A stretch of DNA of 64,000 nt from Paludibacter sp. (GTDB taxonomy: Bacteria > Bacteroidota > Bacteroidia > Bacteroidales > Paludibacteraceae). Below the pieces are notes generated by a model. The model was not told the origin of the DNA. It worked only from the letters and a program-made list of their open reading frames with translations, and did no database searches. The stretch spans positions 62,001 through 126,000 of the forward strand of contig JAQVAV010000005.1 in the NCBI GenBank assembly GCA_028690665.1, written 5' to 3'. The translations under genes were made by a program, and so were the position numbers. Positions 34,262 through 43,642 of this stretch are shown in pieces. The number at the start of each line of letters is the position of its first letter. The first letter of the stretch is position 1.

Positions 34262-35962
34262 TCAGAATTTATACCTCAGGCCCGCAGTAAAGCCAATCCA
34301 AAAGTCAGATTGAAATGTAGGTTTGTCAACAACTTTATAGATAAGATATGGCGGATTAATCTTTTCTCCGGCTTCGTTGGCTAACGACAAATTGAATGCA
34401 GGTCCGGCGAACAAACTCAAATGCTTTACACAAGAAAAATCAAGTACCGGACGAAACTGTACCAAACCACTATAACCGGACATTTCAAGGAACGAACCGT
34501 ACAAATTGTGATGGACAGCTTCAAAATCAATATCGAAACATTTTGACAGCATAGCTTTTGTTCCCAAACCGAAGCCCGTACTGTAATAATTCTCAGAGAA
34601 ATTAGAACCAAAAGTAAGTATCGAGTACAATTGTCGTGTTCCCAAGCGAAGACTTACACCACCCTGAATATAATCACTTGTAGCAAATTCAATTTCCTTT
34701 ACTCCGCCATGCATTACAAAATTCAGCACTCCAAAAGAAACCCCATCTGCCGTATCACGAACATTAACAACACCAAGTTGAAACTTATTTCTGCGACTGA
34801 TATTGACTACACCGATCTGAGTTGCCGAAGAATTCGCAATATTTACAGTTCCAATTTGCACAGGACTTTCTTTTACAATATTGGCGGCGCCTGCAATTTG
34901 CACCTTAGCAGTTTTGGCTACATTTATTACTCCGGCAATCTGAGCTTTAGATCTTTTTGCCGCATTAGCGACTCCTGAAACCTGTACCTTGGATGTTTTT
35001 GCGATATTGGCGACTCCTGAAATCTGTAAAATATTATCGGATAAAACACTATTATAGCAACCAGCAATTTGTACCGGCATGTTTCCATTTACAACATTAA
35101 ATACTCCCGCAATCTGGGTTCCCTCGTTCGTGTCCTGCCTTTTTTTGAGCCCTGATAAATTAAAAACTCCGGCAGCTTGTACACCGGAAATTCCATAGTT
35201 GTTAATATTAAACACACTACCGACCTCAAAACCGTTTACCTCTCCTGTAAATCCTCCGATCATGTTCAAAGATAAATTATAGGCATTCTGATCGGAGCCA
35301 ATACCATCTGTTCCTATCGGATAAATAAAAGTTACCTGAGCAAACTTATTGGGTAGCATGGCCGAATCGGTTGTTTGTGCCGAAATGGTTGCGGCACTTA
35401 GTGTTGTCGCCACAATTAATGTTGCAATTCTTGTTCTCATTTTTTCTTCATTTTTTGAAATTATATCTCTATGACACTCGTCAATTGAGATACCTGTATC
35501 GGGGACAGCAATTTTTTTCAAAAAAAATGTATCGCAAGAATTGACCGTCTCATTATCAATACTTCTTTCTGAAGTTTCGGATATTTCGTTATTGTGCAAT
35601 AACGGCGGTATTCCAGGCTTCTGGGCTATATCTTTTTTAGCTTCAGATACGGACGGTAAAAGAATAATATATTCTCCTGAAACTTTATAGCGGACTTTTT
35701 TTCCTAAAACCAAAGGAAGAACATCTGCATACGGTTTATTTTTTACCGAAAACGAAACCCGCCTGTTTTTATCAATACAGGTCGAAGCGTATGAAAACCT
35801 GTAAGCGGTTTGTGCACTAATCAGATTCAATACATCTTCAACCCTGCTATTGTTGACGGCTAATGTAACATTTCGTTGCAATGAAAAACCTGCGACTGAC
35901 AGTGAAACAAACCAAAGTAAAATACTCCATTTTAAGCAAAATTCAAAATCTGTCCTTTTCAT
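34262..35962 (-). CDS. STN-domain surface protein with internal signal-like segment, tandem repeats and beta-barrel-like end
   Basis: A 566-residue mosaic. Residues 1-28 are a signal peptide; 30-105 form an STN domain (VTLAVNNSRVEDVLNLISAQ, VSFSVKNKPYADVLPLVLG); 106-174 are a linker; Met175 then starts a second perfect signal-peptide-like stretch, MRTRIATLIVATTLSAATIS. Residues 283-408 are nine 13-15-residue repeats of the type QISGVANIAKTSKV, resembling LA_2272-type surface repeats; the rest ends in LRYKF, an outer-membrane beta-signal. Its place as third gene after an ECF sigma factor and FecR suggests that the STN domain signals to FecR. The internal ATG at 35440 could be an alternative start or mark an old fusion. 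Confidence 0.75.
   Translation of the reverse strand: MKRTDFEFCLKWSILLWFVSLSVAGFSLQRNVTLAVNNSRVEDVLNLISAQTAYRFSYASTCIDKNRRVSFSVKNKPYADVLPLVLGKKVRYKVSGEYIILLPSVSEAKKDIAQKPGIPPLLHNNEISETSERSIDNETVNSCDTFFLKKIAVPDTGISIDECHRDIISKNEEKMRTRIATLIVATTLSAATISAQTTDSAMLPNKFAQVTFIYPIGTDGIGSDQNAYNLSLNMIGGFTGEVNGFEVGSVFNINNYGISGVQAAGVFNLSGLKKRQDTNEGTQIAGVFNVVNGNMPVQIAGCYNSVLSDNILQISGVANIAKTSKVQVSGVANAAKRSKAQIAGVINVAKTAKVQIAGAANIVKESPVQIGTVNIANSSATQIGVVNISRRNKFQLGVVNVRDTADGVSFGVLNFVMHGGVKEIEFATSDYIQGGVSLRLGTRQLYSILTFGSNFSENYYSTGFGLGTKAMLSKCFDIDFEAVHHNLYGSFLEMSGYSGLVQFRPVLDFSCVKHLSLFAGPAFNLSLANEAGEKINPPYLIYKVVDKPTFQSDFWIGFTAGLRYKF
34739..35116 (-). repeat. Tandem coding repeats, period about 42 nt
   Basis: Nine consecutive 13-15-codon units with the pattern Q-[IV]-[SAG]-G-[VA]-x-N-[IV]-x-x-x-x-x-x. 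At the DNA level adjacent units share stretches such as GCGACTCCTGAAA (plus-strand sense). A beta-solenoid-type stack is likely (inference). Confidence 0.75.
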
Positions 35963-35967
35963 AATGT

Positions 35968-36924
35968 TTATTTTTCGCTCAAAATATATTCACCCTTATC
36001 ATTTTTTTCCATCCGGAGGGACAAGGTTTCTGTTATTATTTTCAAAATCTCGTCTATGGATTCCCCTTTTGCAAAGTTCACATTTATATGTAATTGTTCC
36101 AATGATTCGGACTGAAGATGAATTATTACATCATATTTTGATTCAAGTTGAGGAATGATTTCCGGCAAGCTCATATTGTCGAACGCGAGTCCGTTATCCT
36201 GTATATCTGTTTTGTATTTAAACATATCCTTCTGCGGATAATATGCTCCGGCTTGCCCTTTTTTCAGGCTGATACCCTGATTGTTTTTAGTATAAAACAT
36301 TACTTCTCCTTCTGTTACTTCTACGGTTACACTGTCGGAAGGCGATGTAGCATCCACCGAAAACACGGTTCCAATATCCCGGATGTAAGTATTTCCTGCT
36401 TTTATGATCAGCTGCTTACTTGTTTTTTGCTTTACCGCAAAAATCGCTTTACCAATCAATTCGGGTTCATTAGGTGATTCTTTCTGATAACTAAGCTTCG
36501 AACCGTGTTCCAGATTCACTTCTACCTGATCGAATAATGTTACTGCCCGGACGTCTTCAGCATCAGCCAGAATATTTACAGCATCTGGTTTTTCGTTTAT
36601 TAGAAATAGTGAAAGCAATCCCACTATAATTATAACAACGGCAGCCACTGCTGCATATCTCGAAAAGAATAAATGACGCCTCGGGGAAAGAACAACCGTT
36701 TCATCTTTATGAATGTATTTTTTAAAATCAGCAGTTGCCTTTTCTACATTGGGACGAGGCATCGACGAAATCATGGCTGTCTGTTCATACAGTTTAGTCA
36801 TTTCATTGAAATACGCTTCATGTTCAGTTGATTCGGCCAGATAATTTTCAAGGTCACGAAGTTCTTCTCCTGTGACTTCTCCACTGAAATAGCGGGCGAA
36901 TAATATTTCTGTTTTTGAATCCAT
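35968..36924 (-). CDS. FecR-type anti-sigma factor
   Basis: Inner-membrane anti-sigma protein: N-terminal cytosolic sigma-binding helices (residues 1-85), one transmembrane span (AAVAAVVIIIVGLLSLFLI), a FecR domain (VTLFDQVEVNLEHGSKLSY, IKAGNTYIRDIGTVFSVDA) and a C-terminal DUF4974 domain (FDNMSLPEIIPQLESKYDVIIHL) which is itself STN-like. The ATG at 36924 is used; the longer frame begins at TTG 36930. Between the sigma gene (7 bp upstream) and the STN protein (5 bp downstream), so a compact three-gene unit. Confidence 0.9.
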   Translation of the reverse strand: MDSKTEILFARYFSGEVTGEELRDLENYLAESTEHEAYFNEMTKLYEQTAMISSMPRPNVEKATADFKKYIHKDETVVLSPRRHLFFSRYAAVAAVVIIIVGLLSLFLINEKPDAVNILADAEDVRAVTLFDQVEVNLEHGSKLSYQKESPNEPELIGKAIFAVKQKTSKQLIIKAGNTYIRDIGTVFSVDATSPSDSVTVEVTEGEVMFYTKNNQGISLKKGQAGAYYPQKDMFKYKTDIQDNGLAFDNMSLPEIIPQLESKYDVIIHLQSESLEQLHINVNFAKGESIDEILKIITETLSLRMEKNDKGEYILSEK

Positions 36925-36931
36925 AAGCAAC

Positions 36932-37498
36932 TTATTTAAAAATAGAAAACAACAATATAAAAGACAAATAATCTTTTAAACTCAGACGTAAACTTTTCAG
37001 CGCCTTTACTATTTGGGTTTCGACAGTGTTTACCGAAACGCCTAATTGATCCGAAATTTCGGAATAGGATCGTTGTTCGAAACGGCTGAGTTTGAAAACT
37101 TCTCGACAACGTGGTGGAAGTTTTTCTATAGCCAAGTCAATCCGCTTTTGGAGTTCACTTTCTACGAGCGCAAGATCACCGTTATGGTCGGAATCATCTC
37201 TTTCCGTTGCATACTCTGCAATATGTCCTTCGTGTATTTTTATCTGTCTCACCCTGTTCAGGCAGGCATTATGAACCATCCGGTACAAATAAGAATTGAT
37301 TGACGTCCGGATCTCAATTTCTTTGCGCTGATCCCAAAGTTTATAAAATGTCTGCTGAACGACATCCTCTGCCTCATCCATATCCCGTAAAATACTATAC
37401 GCATAGCGGCACAAAGGACTATACCATTCGTGAAACATATCTTCGAAAAAGCTGTAATCTCCTGCTTGTAAAAGGGTTGTATCTATGTTCTTTTCCAA
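36932..37498 (-). CDS. ECF RNA polymerase sigma-70 factor
   Basis: Sigma factor of the Bacteroidetes FecI-like ECF group: region 2 (FEDMFHEWYSPLCRYAYSIL, EAEDVVQQTFYKLWDQR) and region 4 (AIEKLPPRCREVFKLSRFEQRS, SEISDQLGVSVNTVETQIVKALKSLR). The open frame extends to a TTG at 37531, but a promoter -7 box (TATCTTTG, 37518-37525) sits after that codon; the TTG at 37498 just before EKNIDTTLLQAGD fits the usual N-terminus. No ATG occurs before region 2. Expected partner of the downstream FecR. Confidence 0.87.
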   Translation of the reverse strand: MEKNIDTTLLQAGDYSFFEDMFHEWYSPLCRYAYSILRDMDEAEDVVQQTFYKLWDQRKEIEIRTSINSYLYRMVHNACLNRVRQIKIHEGHIAEYATERDDSDHNGDLALVESELQKRIDLAIEKLPPRCREVFKLSRFEQRSYSEISDQLGVSVNTVETQIVKALKSLRLSLKDYLSFILLFSIFK

Positions 37499-37517
37499 AT
37501 TCTGCGCAGTTTTGCAA

Positions 37518-37548
37518 CAAAGATATACCAATTACAACTATATGACAA
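37518..37548 (-). promoter_or_regulatory. Promoter of the sigma-FecR-STN operon
   Basis: Minus strand TTG-N20-TATCTTTG, a consensus -33/-7 pair. It overlaps the 5' end of the longest sigma-factor reading frame and so argues for the inner TTG start. Confidence 0.55.
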
Positions 37549-37823
37549 CTCAAAGCTGCAATACCATTATCTATTCATAAAAATTTCTAATACTGGTCAA
37601 TATTTTAGAATCAGGCGCTGCAAGTCATATTTTTCTTCACAGAAAATATTGTGAAATATATTTTATCATACCATTACAAATACATTAAATAGTTATATAT
37701 TTACCGCTTCTAAAAAACACAAAACTGATTTTCAAAGCCGTATCTGAAATCAAAATACAACACCCTGAAAATCAGAAATCAAGCAACTGGTCATCAACTA
37801 AATTACGGTTATTTTTCTTTGTG

Positions 37824-38816
37824 ATGAAACAAAATCACTCAATACATTTCCTGACAGCAGAAAAACTCACTCTTTTCTATATATTTATCTCTGCCTGTGT
37901 CATAGCCATAATCAAACCCGGCCTCCATACATCACTCCTGTTGCTGGGACACAGATTAATGATTACTCTGGGAATATTATTGCTCGCATTTATCGGGACT
38001 AAAAAAAATCTGAAAATTATCCGATTCATCAGAAATCTTGCCATGGGAAGTCTTCTTGCATTCTGGTATCCGGAAACTTTTGATATCAACAAATTTGAAA
38101 CTAACCGGGACTATTTATTGGCAGGGTGGGAACAAAAACTATTCGGTTTTCAGCCTGCATTAATTTTCAGCAAACATTATCCGCAAAACTGGATTTGCGA
38201 ATTGATGAACATGGGGTATTTCTCGTTCTATTTTATTATTCTCGGAGTCGGCTTATACTTCTACTTTCGTAACCGGAAGTATTTCGACTATTTCTTTTTT
38301 ACGGTGTTAGGAGCCTTTTTTGTCTATTATATTATTTATATTATTTTTCCTACTGCCGGTCCGCAGTTTTACTATGCAGCTATTGGTTACCATAATGCAG
38401 CATCAGGAGTTTTCCCAGAATTAGGAAACTTCTTCGGCACGCATAGCCTGATCACCGGAAATTATACGAACGATCATGGGATATTCTTTAATTTGGTGGA
38501 AACGACCCAAAAAGTAGGTGAACGCCCTACAGCAGCTTTCCCAAGCTCGCATGTAGGCATATCCACCCTTATAATGGTGTTACTCCTTCACGCAAAACAG
38601 TACCGGACATTTATACTGTTTTTTCCCATTTATGCAATATTAGTTATTGCCACGGTTTATATCAGAGCACATTATTTTGTTGATGTACTGGCCGGTTTTG
38701 GGACTGCTGTTGCTTTCTATGCTATCAGTATTCCGGCTTACAAATTTTTCAGAACTGCAGATACAGCAACAATGTTGGTTTCAAACACCGAACATACATT
38801 TAGAGCTAATATGTAA
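37824..38816 (+). CDS. PAP2-family membrane phosphatase/phosphotransferase
   Basis: A 330-residue polytopic membrane protein with PAP2 catalytic motifs AAFPSSHVGIS and RAHYFVDVLAG (catalytic His pair) near the C-terminus and an expanded N-terminal region with several helices. The layout resembles PAP2_3/inositol-phosphorylceramide-synthase-like proteins rather than short UppP/LpxE phosphatases; Bacteroidota make sphingolipids, so a lipid head-group role is possible (inference). The ATG at 37824 is preceded by an in-frame GTG. It is transcribed alone, 290 bp from the divergent sigma operon. Confidence 0.82.
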   Translation: MKQNHSIHFLTAEKLTLFYIFISACVIAIIKPGLHTSLLLLGHRLMITLGILLLAFIGTKKNLKIIRFIRNLAMGSLLAFWYPETFDINKFETNRDYLLAGWEQKLFGFQPALIFSKHYPQNWICELMNMGYFSFYFIILGVGLYFYFRNRKYFDYFFFTVLGAFFVYYIIYIIFPTAGPQFYYAAIGYHNAASGVFPELGNFFGTHSLITGNYTNDHGIFFNLVETTQKVGERPTAAFPSSHVGISTLIMVLLLHAKQYRTFILFFPIYAILVIATVYIRAHYFVDVLAGFGTAVAFYAISIPAYKFFRTADTATMLVSNTEHTFRANM

Positions 38817-38844
38817 AAAGAAACATTTAGCCCTGAAGATCAAC

Positions 38845-39600
38845 TCAATCGGTATATTTTCTGATTAAATGCAGCAGTTCTGTATTGGCCCGAAAATTCA
38901 GATTATTATATTCCTCTAATTCGAACAGATTAAGCGTATAAGAACACTCTCCGCAAATATCCACCCCTATTATTTCCTGATTTTTAAAAATCACAAAGAG
39001 CAATAATTCGAGTTCTTCAAGCGAAAGACTGCCCTGATCCCAGTTTGTAACAGCAGAACTTTTATTCAGAACATCTTTATCTACCGAAATGTAAACCGGC
39101 TCATTGAAATGTTTTTGAGCAAAACGTTTCCAGGTTTCTTCATGGGTCAGAGAACGATCGCTGTAGAAAATAAGACGATCGCCATACAGAGTAGTATCCG
39201 TGGCTTTAATCAGTTGTTCGGACGCTCCGATAAGACAGACTTTGCGAATATACGGGTTGGCATCAAGAACTTCCCGAACCCAGCACCCACAAGACAAAAG
39301 ATTGTCGAACAGACTTGGCTGCATATCGGTATGATGATCGAATACAACCAGAGAAAAAGGTTTTTTAATTTTATCAACCCATAATTTTGTCAGATAATGA
39401 TAATTTCCAGAATCGATAAAATGTATGCCATCTGGCCCATACGGACTTATTTTACATGCCAATTTTTTCTGTGCATCTGCATCACAGAAGCAACTTGCCC
39501 CATAAATCTTTGTACAATCAATCCAAATTATTTGTTTATTTCTCAGAATATTTTCCTGCTCGTAAACATGCGTAAAATTCATGACAATAACAGGTTTCAT
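38845..39600 (-). CDS. Arginase/agmatinase-fold protein
   Basis: A 251-residue ureohydrolase-like protein. Metal-binding motifs are partly present: VVFDHHTDMQ (His/Asp cluster), YISVDKDVLNKSS (SxDxDxxDP-like but with Lys and no Pro) and VGVDICGEC near the end. The substitutions suggest altered metal site or substrate compared with true arginase. It follows, on the same strand, the GH140-type pseudogene by 32 bp and is convergent with the PAP2 gene. Substrate unknown. Confidence 0.75.
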   Translation of the reverse strand: MKPVIVMNFTHVYEQENILRNKQIIWIDCTKIYGASCFCDADAQKKLACKISPYGPDGIHFIDSGNYHYLTKLWVDKIKKPFSLVVFDHHTDMQPSLFDNLLSCGCWVREVLDANPYIRKVCLIGASEQLIKATDTTLYGDRLIFYSDRSLTHEETWKRFAQKHFNEPVYISVDKDVLNKSSAVTNWDQGSLSLEELELLLFVIFKNQEIIGVDICGECSYTLNLFELEEYNNLNFRANTELLHLIRKYTD

Positions 39601-39632
39601 AGCTTTAATATCACAATTAAATTATATCAACA

Positions 39633-40849
39633 TTATCTCCGGTAAATCTTTTTCAACTCCCGGGTTTGTAAGTTCAATGTACTCTTTTCACTATTAACAG
39701 CAATCAACACACGATCATTTCCGGAATTACATTTAATATGGGCGTCAAACTCAACGATTTTATTTCCATCAAAGGTTCCGATAAACTGAATGGTTCCATT
39801 TTGGGGTTCGAACCACCAACAGTTTTTCTCCACTCCGCTGATTTTCGACCAATCAATCTGCAGAGGTAATCCGGCGTAATTATATACCAATAAATAATCG
39901 TTCCCACGTGTAGCGATAACACGCTCGTAACGTTCACCGTTTTGCCCGGCAATGATACTCTGATCTGCCAGCGCGGTTCGTCGACATTATGAAGTCCCTG
40001 TGGAATATCTTCATAAGAAGGCTCCCCATCGAGAACAGGTTTAAGCGGCATTTGCATCAGCGATTTTTCGACATAACGCCAATTATTTTCTTCCGTATTT
40101 TCGGCAATAGGGTAATTGGCATCTCTATTTCTTTGTCCATAACGCCGGCGACCACTTTGTAATATATTGAAATACAGCTATTCATCATCATTGAGCCAAG
40201 CAGAGGAACACGTTCGTCCACGGGAATGAAAAGTCATCAAATGATTTTTATCAATAGATTTAATTGTATTTGCCAAAGCTTCCCAGACTTCTGTTCTCAC
40301 ATCACCCCGTATATCGCCTCCAATCACCCAGATTATATTGGGTGAATTTTTATAACGTTCTGCAAGAAATGTTCCATATATTATAGCTTCATGTTCATTC
40401 ATAAGACCGGATTTCTCCAATCCGCCCCAAATGCAGTCCATTGCAATATAAATTCCTTTCTTTTGAGCTATTTTGATAATATAATCCACATGATTCCAAT
40501 AGCCGTAAATGCCTTTTTTATCGATATTCTTAAAATCAAAACCATTGGGCATAGACGACTGGCTATAGTAATTGTAAGCAGGAACAGCATTAATCGTTTG
40601 TATCTGCACCACATTATACCCTTTTTCGGCACATTGATCTAAATAAAATTTGACCTCATCGCGATCAAGCCTTTCGGGTAACAGCCAGCCCGTATCTCCT
40701 AACCAGAAAAACAGCTTACCGTTTTCGAATTGTAGATAACGACGGTTCTCTCTGACTTGTAGCCTCCCATTATTACAGGGCTTTATCAGTTTGACTGAGA
40801 GTGAAATTACAAAAAATAATATTGTGCTTAAAATAAATTTTTTTATCAT
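39633..40849 (-). pseudogene. Broken GH140-type (DUF4038) glycoside hydrolase
   Basis: A secreted glycoside hydrolase relic. The first 223 codons are intact: signal peptide, FFWLGDTGWLLPERLDRDEV, GYNVVQIQTINA, NIIWVIGGDIRGD, TFHSRGRTCSSAWLND. A TAG at 40178-40180 stops it, yet the same frame continues with LYFNILQSGRRRYGQ, so TGG to TAG explains it. After NVDEPRWQ (about 39970) the reading frame shifts directly to DQSIIAGQNGERYERVIATRG, skipping the roughly 60 residues I expect between these segments, and the frame then runs through NCWWFEPQNG to the end. GH140 enzymes include apiosidases acting on rhamnogalacturonan II. Confidence 0.82.
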
Positions 40850-41007
40850 CTGTAGCGTATTGATAAACAGAGGTGAGGCATTTCATTTAAAAAATTCTCA
40901 TAAAAAATGCTGGTGCTGCTATCGATATTGAATACAATAATACAAAAAACATCTCATTTTTAATGCGGGCAGGCAACTTGAAATCACCCGCCCGCTACAT
41001 TGCTCGT

Positions 41008-43602
41008 TTATTTTTTCTTTTCTCCAAAATCGGTTTGCTGCTTCTCTACCTCATCAAGCAATTTTCTTTTCTGCTCGTCGGTAAGCTGAATTTTTTCTGT
41101 TTTTTCATCCACAGTAGCAATCTGTTTTTTTATCTGCTTTTGTTCAATAAAATTAAACGGCAAATCGGCAGGGATACTTTCCAATTCAATTTCACCTGAG
41201 GCCGGGGCCTGAGTTCCTTCGAACTGTACGTGTGCTTTCACTGTTATTTTTCCGGGCTTTGTAGTCGAGCGAATCAGCACCGGAGCCGAGCCCCATTCCA
41301 CGGCACGCGGATTAGCCCCAGTAGAAGCGTCTCCGATAATTTCACCTTCTCCTTCAACGCTGAATACGATATTATCTTTGGCTAAACGGCGTACATTCCC
41401 GTTGTCGTCGGTAATTTCTGCCACGACTACTATAAAATCCGATCCGTCAGCTATTAATTGTTGTCCTAAATTATCCACATACAAACGTATTTTTGTCGAA
41501 CGGCGTGATGGCATTTTCTTTTCACTGCAAACCACCTTTCCGTCTATAATACCTTCTGCTAAGAAACTTACCATCTGCCAGTTTTTTTTATTGTATGTAT
41601 AATTTTTCATCTCCTGAAAATTGTATACATTTTCGAAAACAACCGGAGCATTCGGTATATGTCCTTCAGCATGAACCACAGGTTTTGTGCACGATTTTCC
41701 TTCGTAAGCCGTCAGCCTCACCGAATCACAGTTGCTGAAAACCACCACATCTTCGTCTGAGAAAGGACTGATCTCATTAGCTATAAAAACCATTGAGCCG
41801 GTTTCCACATTGGGCATTTTTAAATTGGGGTTAACCTGACTTTTAAATAAATAGTAAGCATATTTCGGTTGTCGGAAGGCATCGAAAATGCCACCCCAAA
41901 AAGGATCCGGGTGATAACCCCGTTGATGATCGAACGGATGCCACAAAGCTCCACCTGTAAATTGTCCGCTACTCCGGAACATAGCATCGTAAGCTTTAGC
42001 AAGTGAGAATGCCTGCACCAACATGGGCCTTTCGCCCCAGCTACGGCTCGCCCGGTTATCTGCATTGTGGGCGTACCAGTCATCGACATTATCGCCAAAC
42101 TCTCTGGTAAATAATGATTGATTCACCTTTCCTGTATCCACCGGCCAACCATAAACAACATCATAATATTTAGCGACTCCGGCAGAACGTAAATCGCCGG
42201 CCGCCCCCGGACGACCCGGATAAGGATATTCATCTTTGGTTATTTGCAACGACTGTAATGAAAAATTTTCAGGATAATGAGTTTCATTCAAAATCGGCTC
42301 CCAAAGGATTACAGAAGGATGGTTCCGATCCCGACGAATCATATCCCGGGTATTCTGATAAACTAATTCTGCAAAAGCCGGATTCTTATTCCAGTATTGC
42401 CAACCCGGAGTAGCGACAATAATAAACATTCCCAGCTCATCGCAGGCATCCATAAATGCCGGATCCTGAGGATAATGTGCTGTACGAACAATCACACATC
42501 CGGCATCACGCAGGCGTTTTACATCGCGCCACTGCTGGCTGTTAGGCACGGCATTACCCACATAGGCAAAATCCTGATGACGGTTACCGCCAATCATTTG
42601 TCCGTAAGGTTTATTATTCAGATAAAAACCATCTTTCCCCCGGAATTCAGCTTTACGTATTCCGATGCGAACCAGTCCTCCATCGAGTGAACTTTTTCCT
42701 TCTTTTATCAACAATCTGACGTGATATAAATTCGGAGTTTCAGGAGCCCAAAGTTCCGGATTGGAAATAATTGTTTTCTGAAAAACCGTTTTGGATTCTC
42801 CCGGCTTGAGAGAAACTTTCGAGGATAACTTTCTGATTGTTTTCCCTGATGGATTGAAAATTGTCGCTTCGAGTGTAATGTGCTTTGCTGTTTTACCGTC
42901 GTTTTTAATTTCCGTGTTTACAAAAACATCCGCACTTTTTTCGCTGATATTATCGTAATGTACAAATACTCCTCCACCAGCAACTTTGTTAGCCTGGACA
43001 GCATCGGTTACGGCCACTTTATTTTTACAAATCATCCACACATCCCGATAAATGCCGCCAAAATATACAAAGTCAAGCGCATATTGAGGTTTCCCCGGAG
43101 GATAGCTATTATCGTCGCTGTTATCAGCCATTACAGCAAGCAGGCAAGTATCTCCGGCCTCAGCTCCGTTATGACTAAGATCAATATTGACAGGCAAATA
43201 TCCACCGGAATGTTCTTTCAGAAGTTTACCATTCAGATAGATTTTCTGTTTGCCCATAATAGCTTCAAAGTGAATAAAAACATTCATTCCTTTGGCTGAC
43301 TCCGGAATTACAAAACGTTTTCGATACCATGCAATACCCTGATAATTACGGCAACCGCTGGCTTCTGCAGGCATAAGTTCTACAGTATGCGGAGTTGCAA
43401 TTACGTCCCAATCCGAATCATCGAAAACGGTCTTTTCTGCATTTTTAATATTTCCACGAAAAAAGCGCCAGCCATTATTGAAATTATATACCTGCCGCCC
43501 GCTTCCTTCAATTTGATAAAAACCTGCTACCGAAGTTGCTGCAGGCAGCGAAAAAATAATGACAGAAAAGAGAAAAAAAATGAGAATCTGCTTAATTTTC
43601 AT
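41008..43602 (-). CDS. GH2 family beta-glycosidase
   Basis: Secreted GH2 enzyme of 864 residues: signal peptide, jelly-roll sugar-binding domain (WRFFRG...IAWYRKRFVIP), Ig-like domain, TIM barrel with GGNRHQDFAYVGNA, acid/base Glu440 in PILNETHYP and nucleophile Glu501 in FTREFGDN, then Ig-like domains and a charged tail (LTDEQKRKLLDEVEKQQTD). Specificity (beta-galactosidase, beta-glucuronidase or other) cannot be decided. It is divergent from the hybrid regulator across a 491-bp gap and upstream of the GH140 relic, so it probably belongs to the same glycan-utilisation locus. Confidence 0.88.
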   Translation of the reverse strand: MKIKQILIFFLFSVIIFSLPAATSVAGFYQIEGSGRQVYNFNNGWRFFRGNIKNAEKTVFDDSDWDVIATPHTVELMPAEASGCRNYQGIAWYRKRFVIPESAKGMNVFIHFEAIMGKQKIYLNGKLLKEHSGGYLPVNIDLSHNGAEAGDTCLLAVMADNSDDNSYPPGKPQYALDFVYFGGIYRDVWMICKNKVAVTDAVQANKVAGGGVFVHYDNISEKSADVFVNTEIKNDGKTAKHITLEATIFNPSGKTIRKLSSKVSLKPGESKTVFQKTIISNPELWAPETPNLYHVRLLIKEGKSSLDGGLVRIGIRKAEFRGKDGFYLNNKPYGQMIGGNRHQDFAYVGNAVPNSQQWRDVKRLRDAGCVIVRTAHYPQDPAFMDACDELGMFIIVATPGWQYWNKNPAFAELVYQNTRDMIRRDRNHPSVILWEPILNETHYPENFSLQSLQITKDEYPYPGRPGAAGDLRSAGVAKYYDVVYGWPVDTGKVNQSLFTREFGDNVDDWYAHNADNRASRSWGERPMLVQAFSLAKAYDAMFRSSGQFTGGALWHPFDHQRGYHPDPFWGGIFDAFRQPKYAYYLFKSQVNPNLKMPNVETGSMVFIANEISPFSDEDVVVFSNCDSVRLTAYEGKSCTKPVVHAEGHIPNAPVVFENVYNFQEMKNYTYNKKNWQMVSFLAEGIIDGKVVCSEKKMPSRRSTKIRLYVDNLGQQLIADGSDFIVVVAEITDDNGNVRRLAKDNIVFSVEGEGEIIGDASTGANPRAVEWGSAPVLIRSTTKPGKITVKAHVQFEGTQAPASGEIELESIPADLPFNFIEQKQIKKQIATVDEKTEKIQLTDEQKRKLLDEVEKQQTDFGEKKK

Positions 43603-43634
43603 GTAAATCAGAATTTGTCGGGATTATCTATGTC

Positions 43635-43642
43635 CAAAAATA
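43635..43642 (-). promoter_or_regulatory. -7 element of the GH2 gene
   Basis: TATTTTTG on the minus strand, perfect TAnnTTTG, 32 nt before the ATG at 43602; -33 element weak. Confidence 0.4.

Noticed and set aside
35440-35962. Splitting the STN gene into two separate annotated genes
   Set aside because: The reading frame is continuous with no stop or frameshift, so one CDS is annotated; the internal start is recorded as a finding instead.
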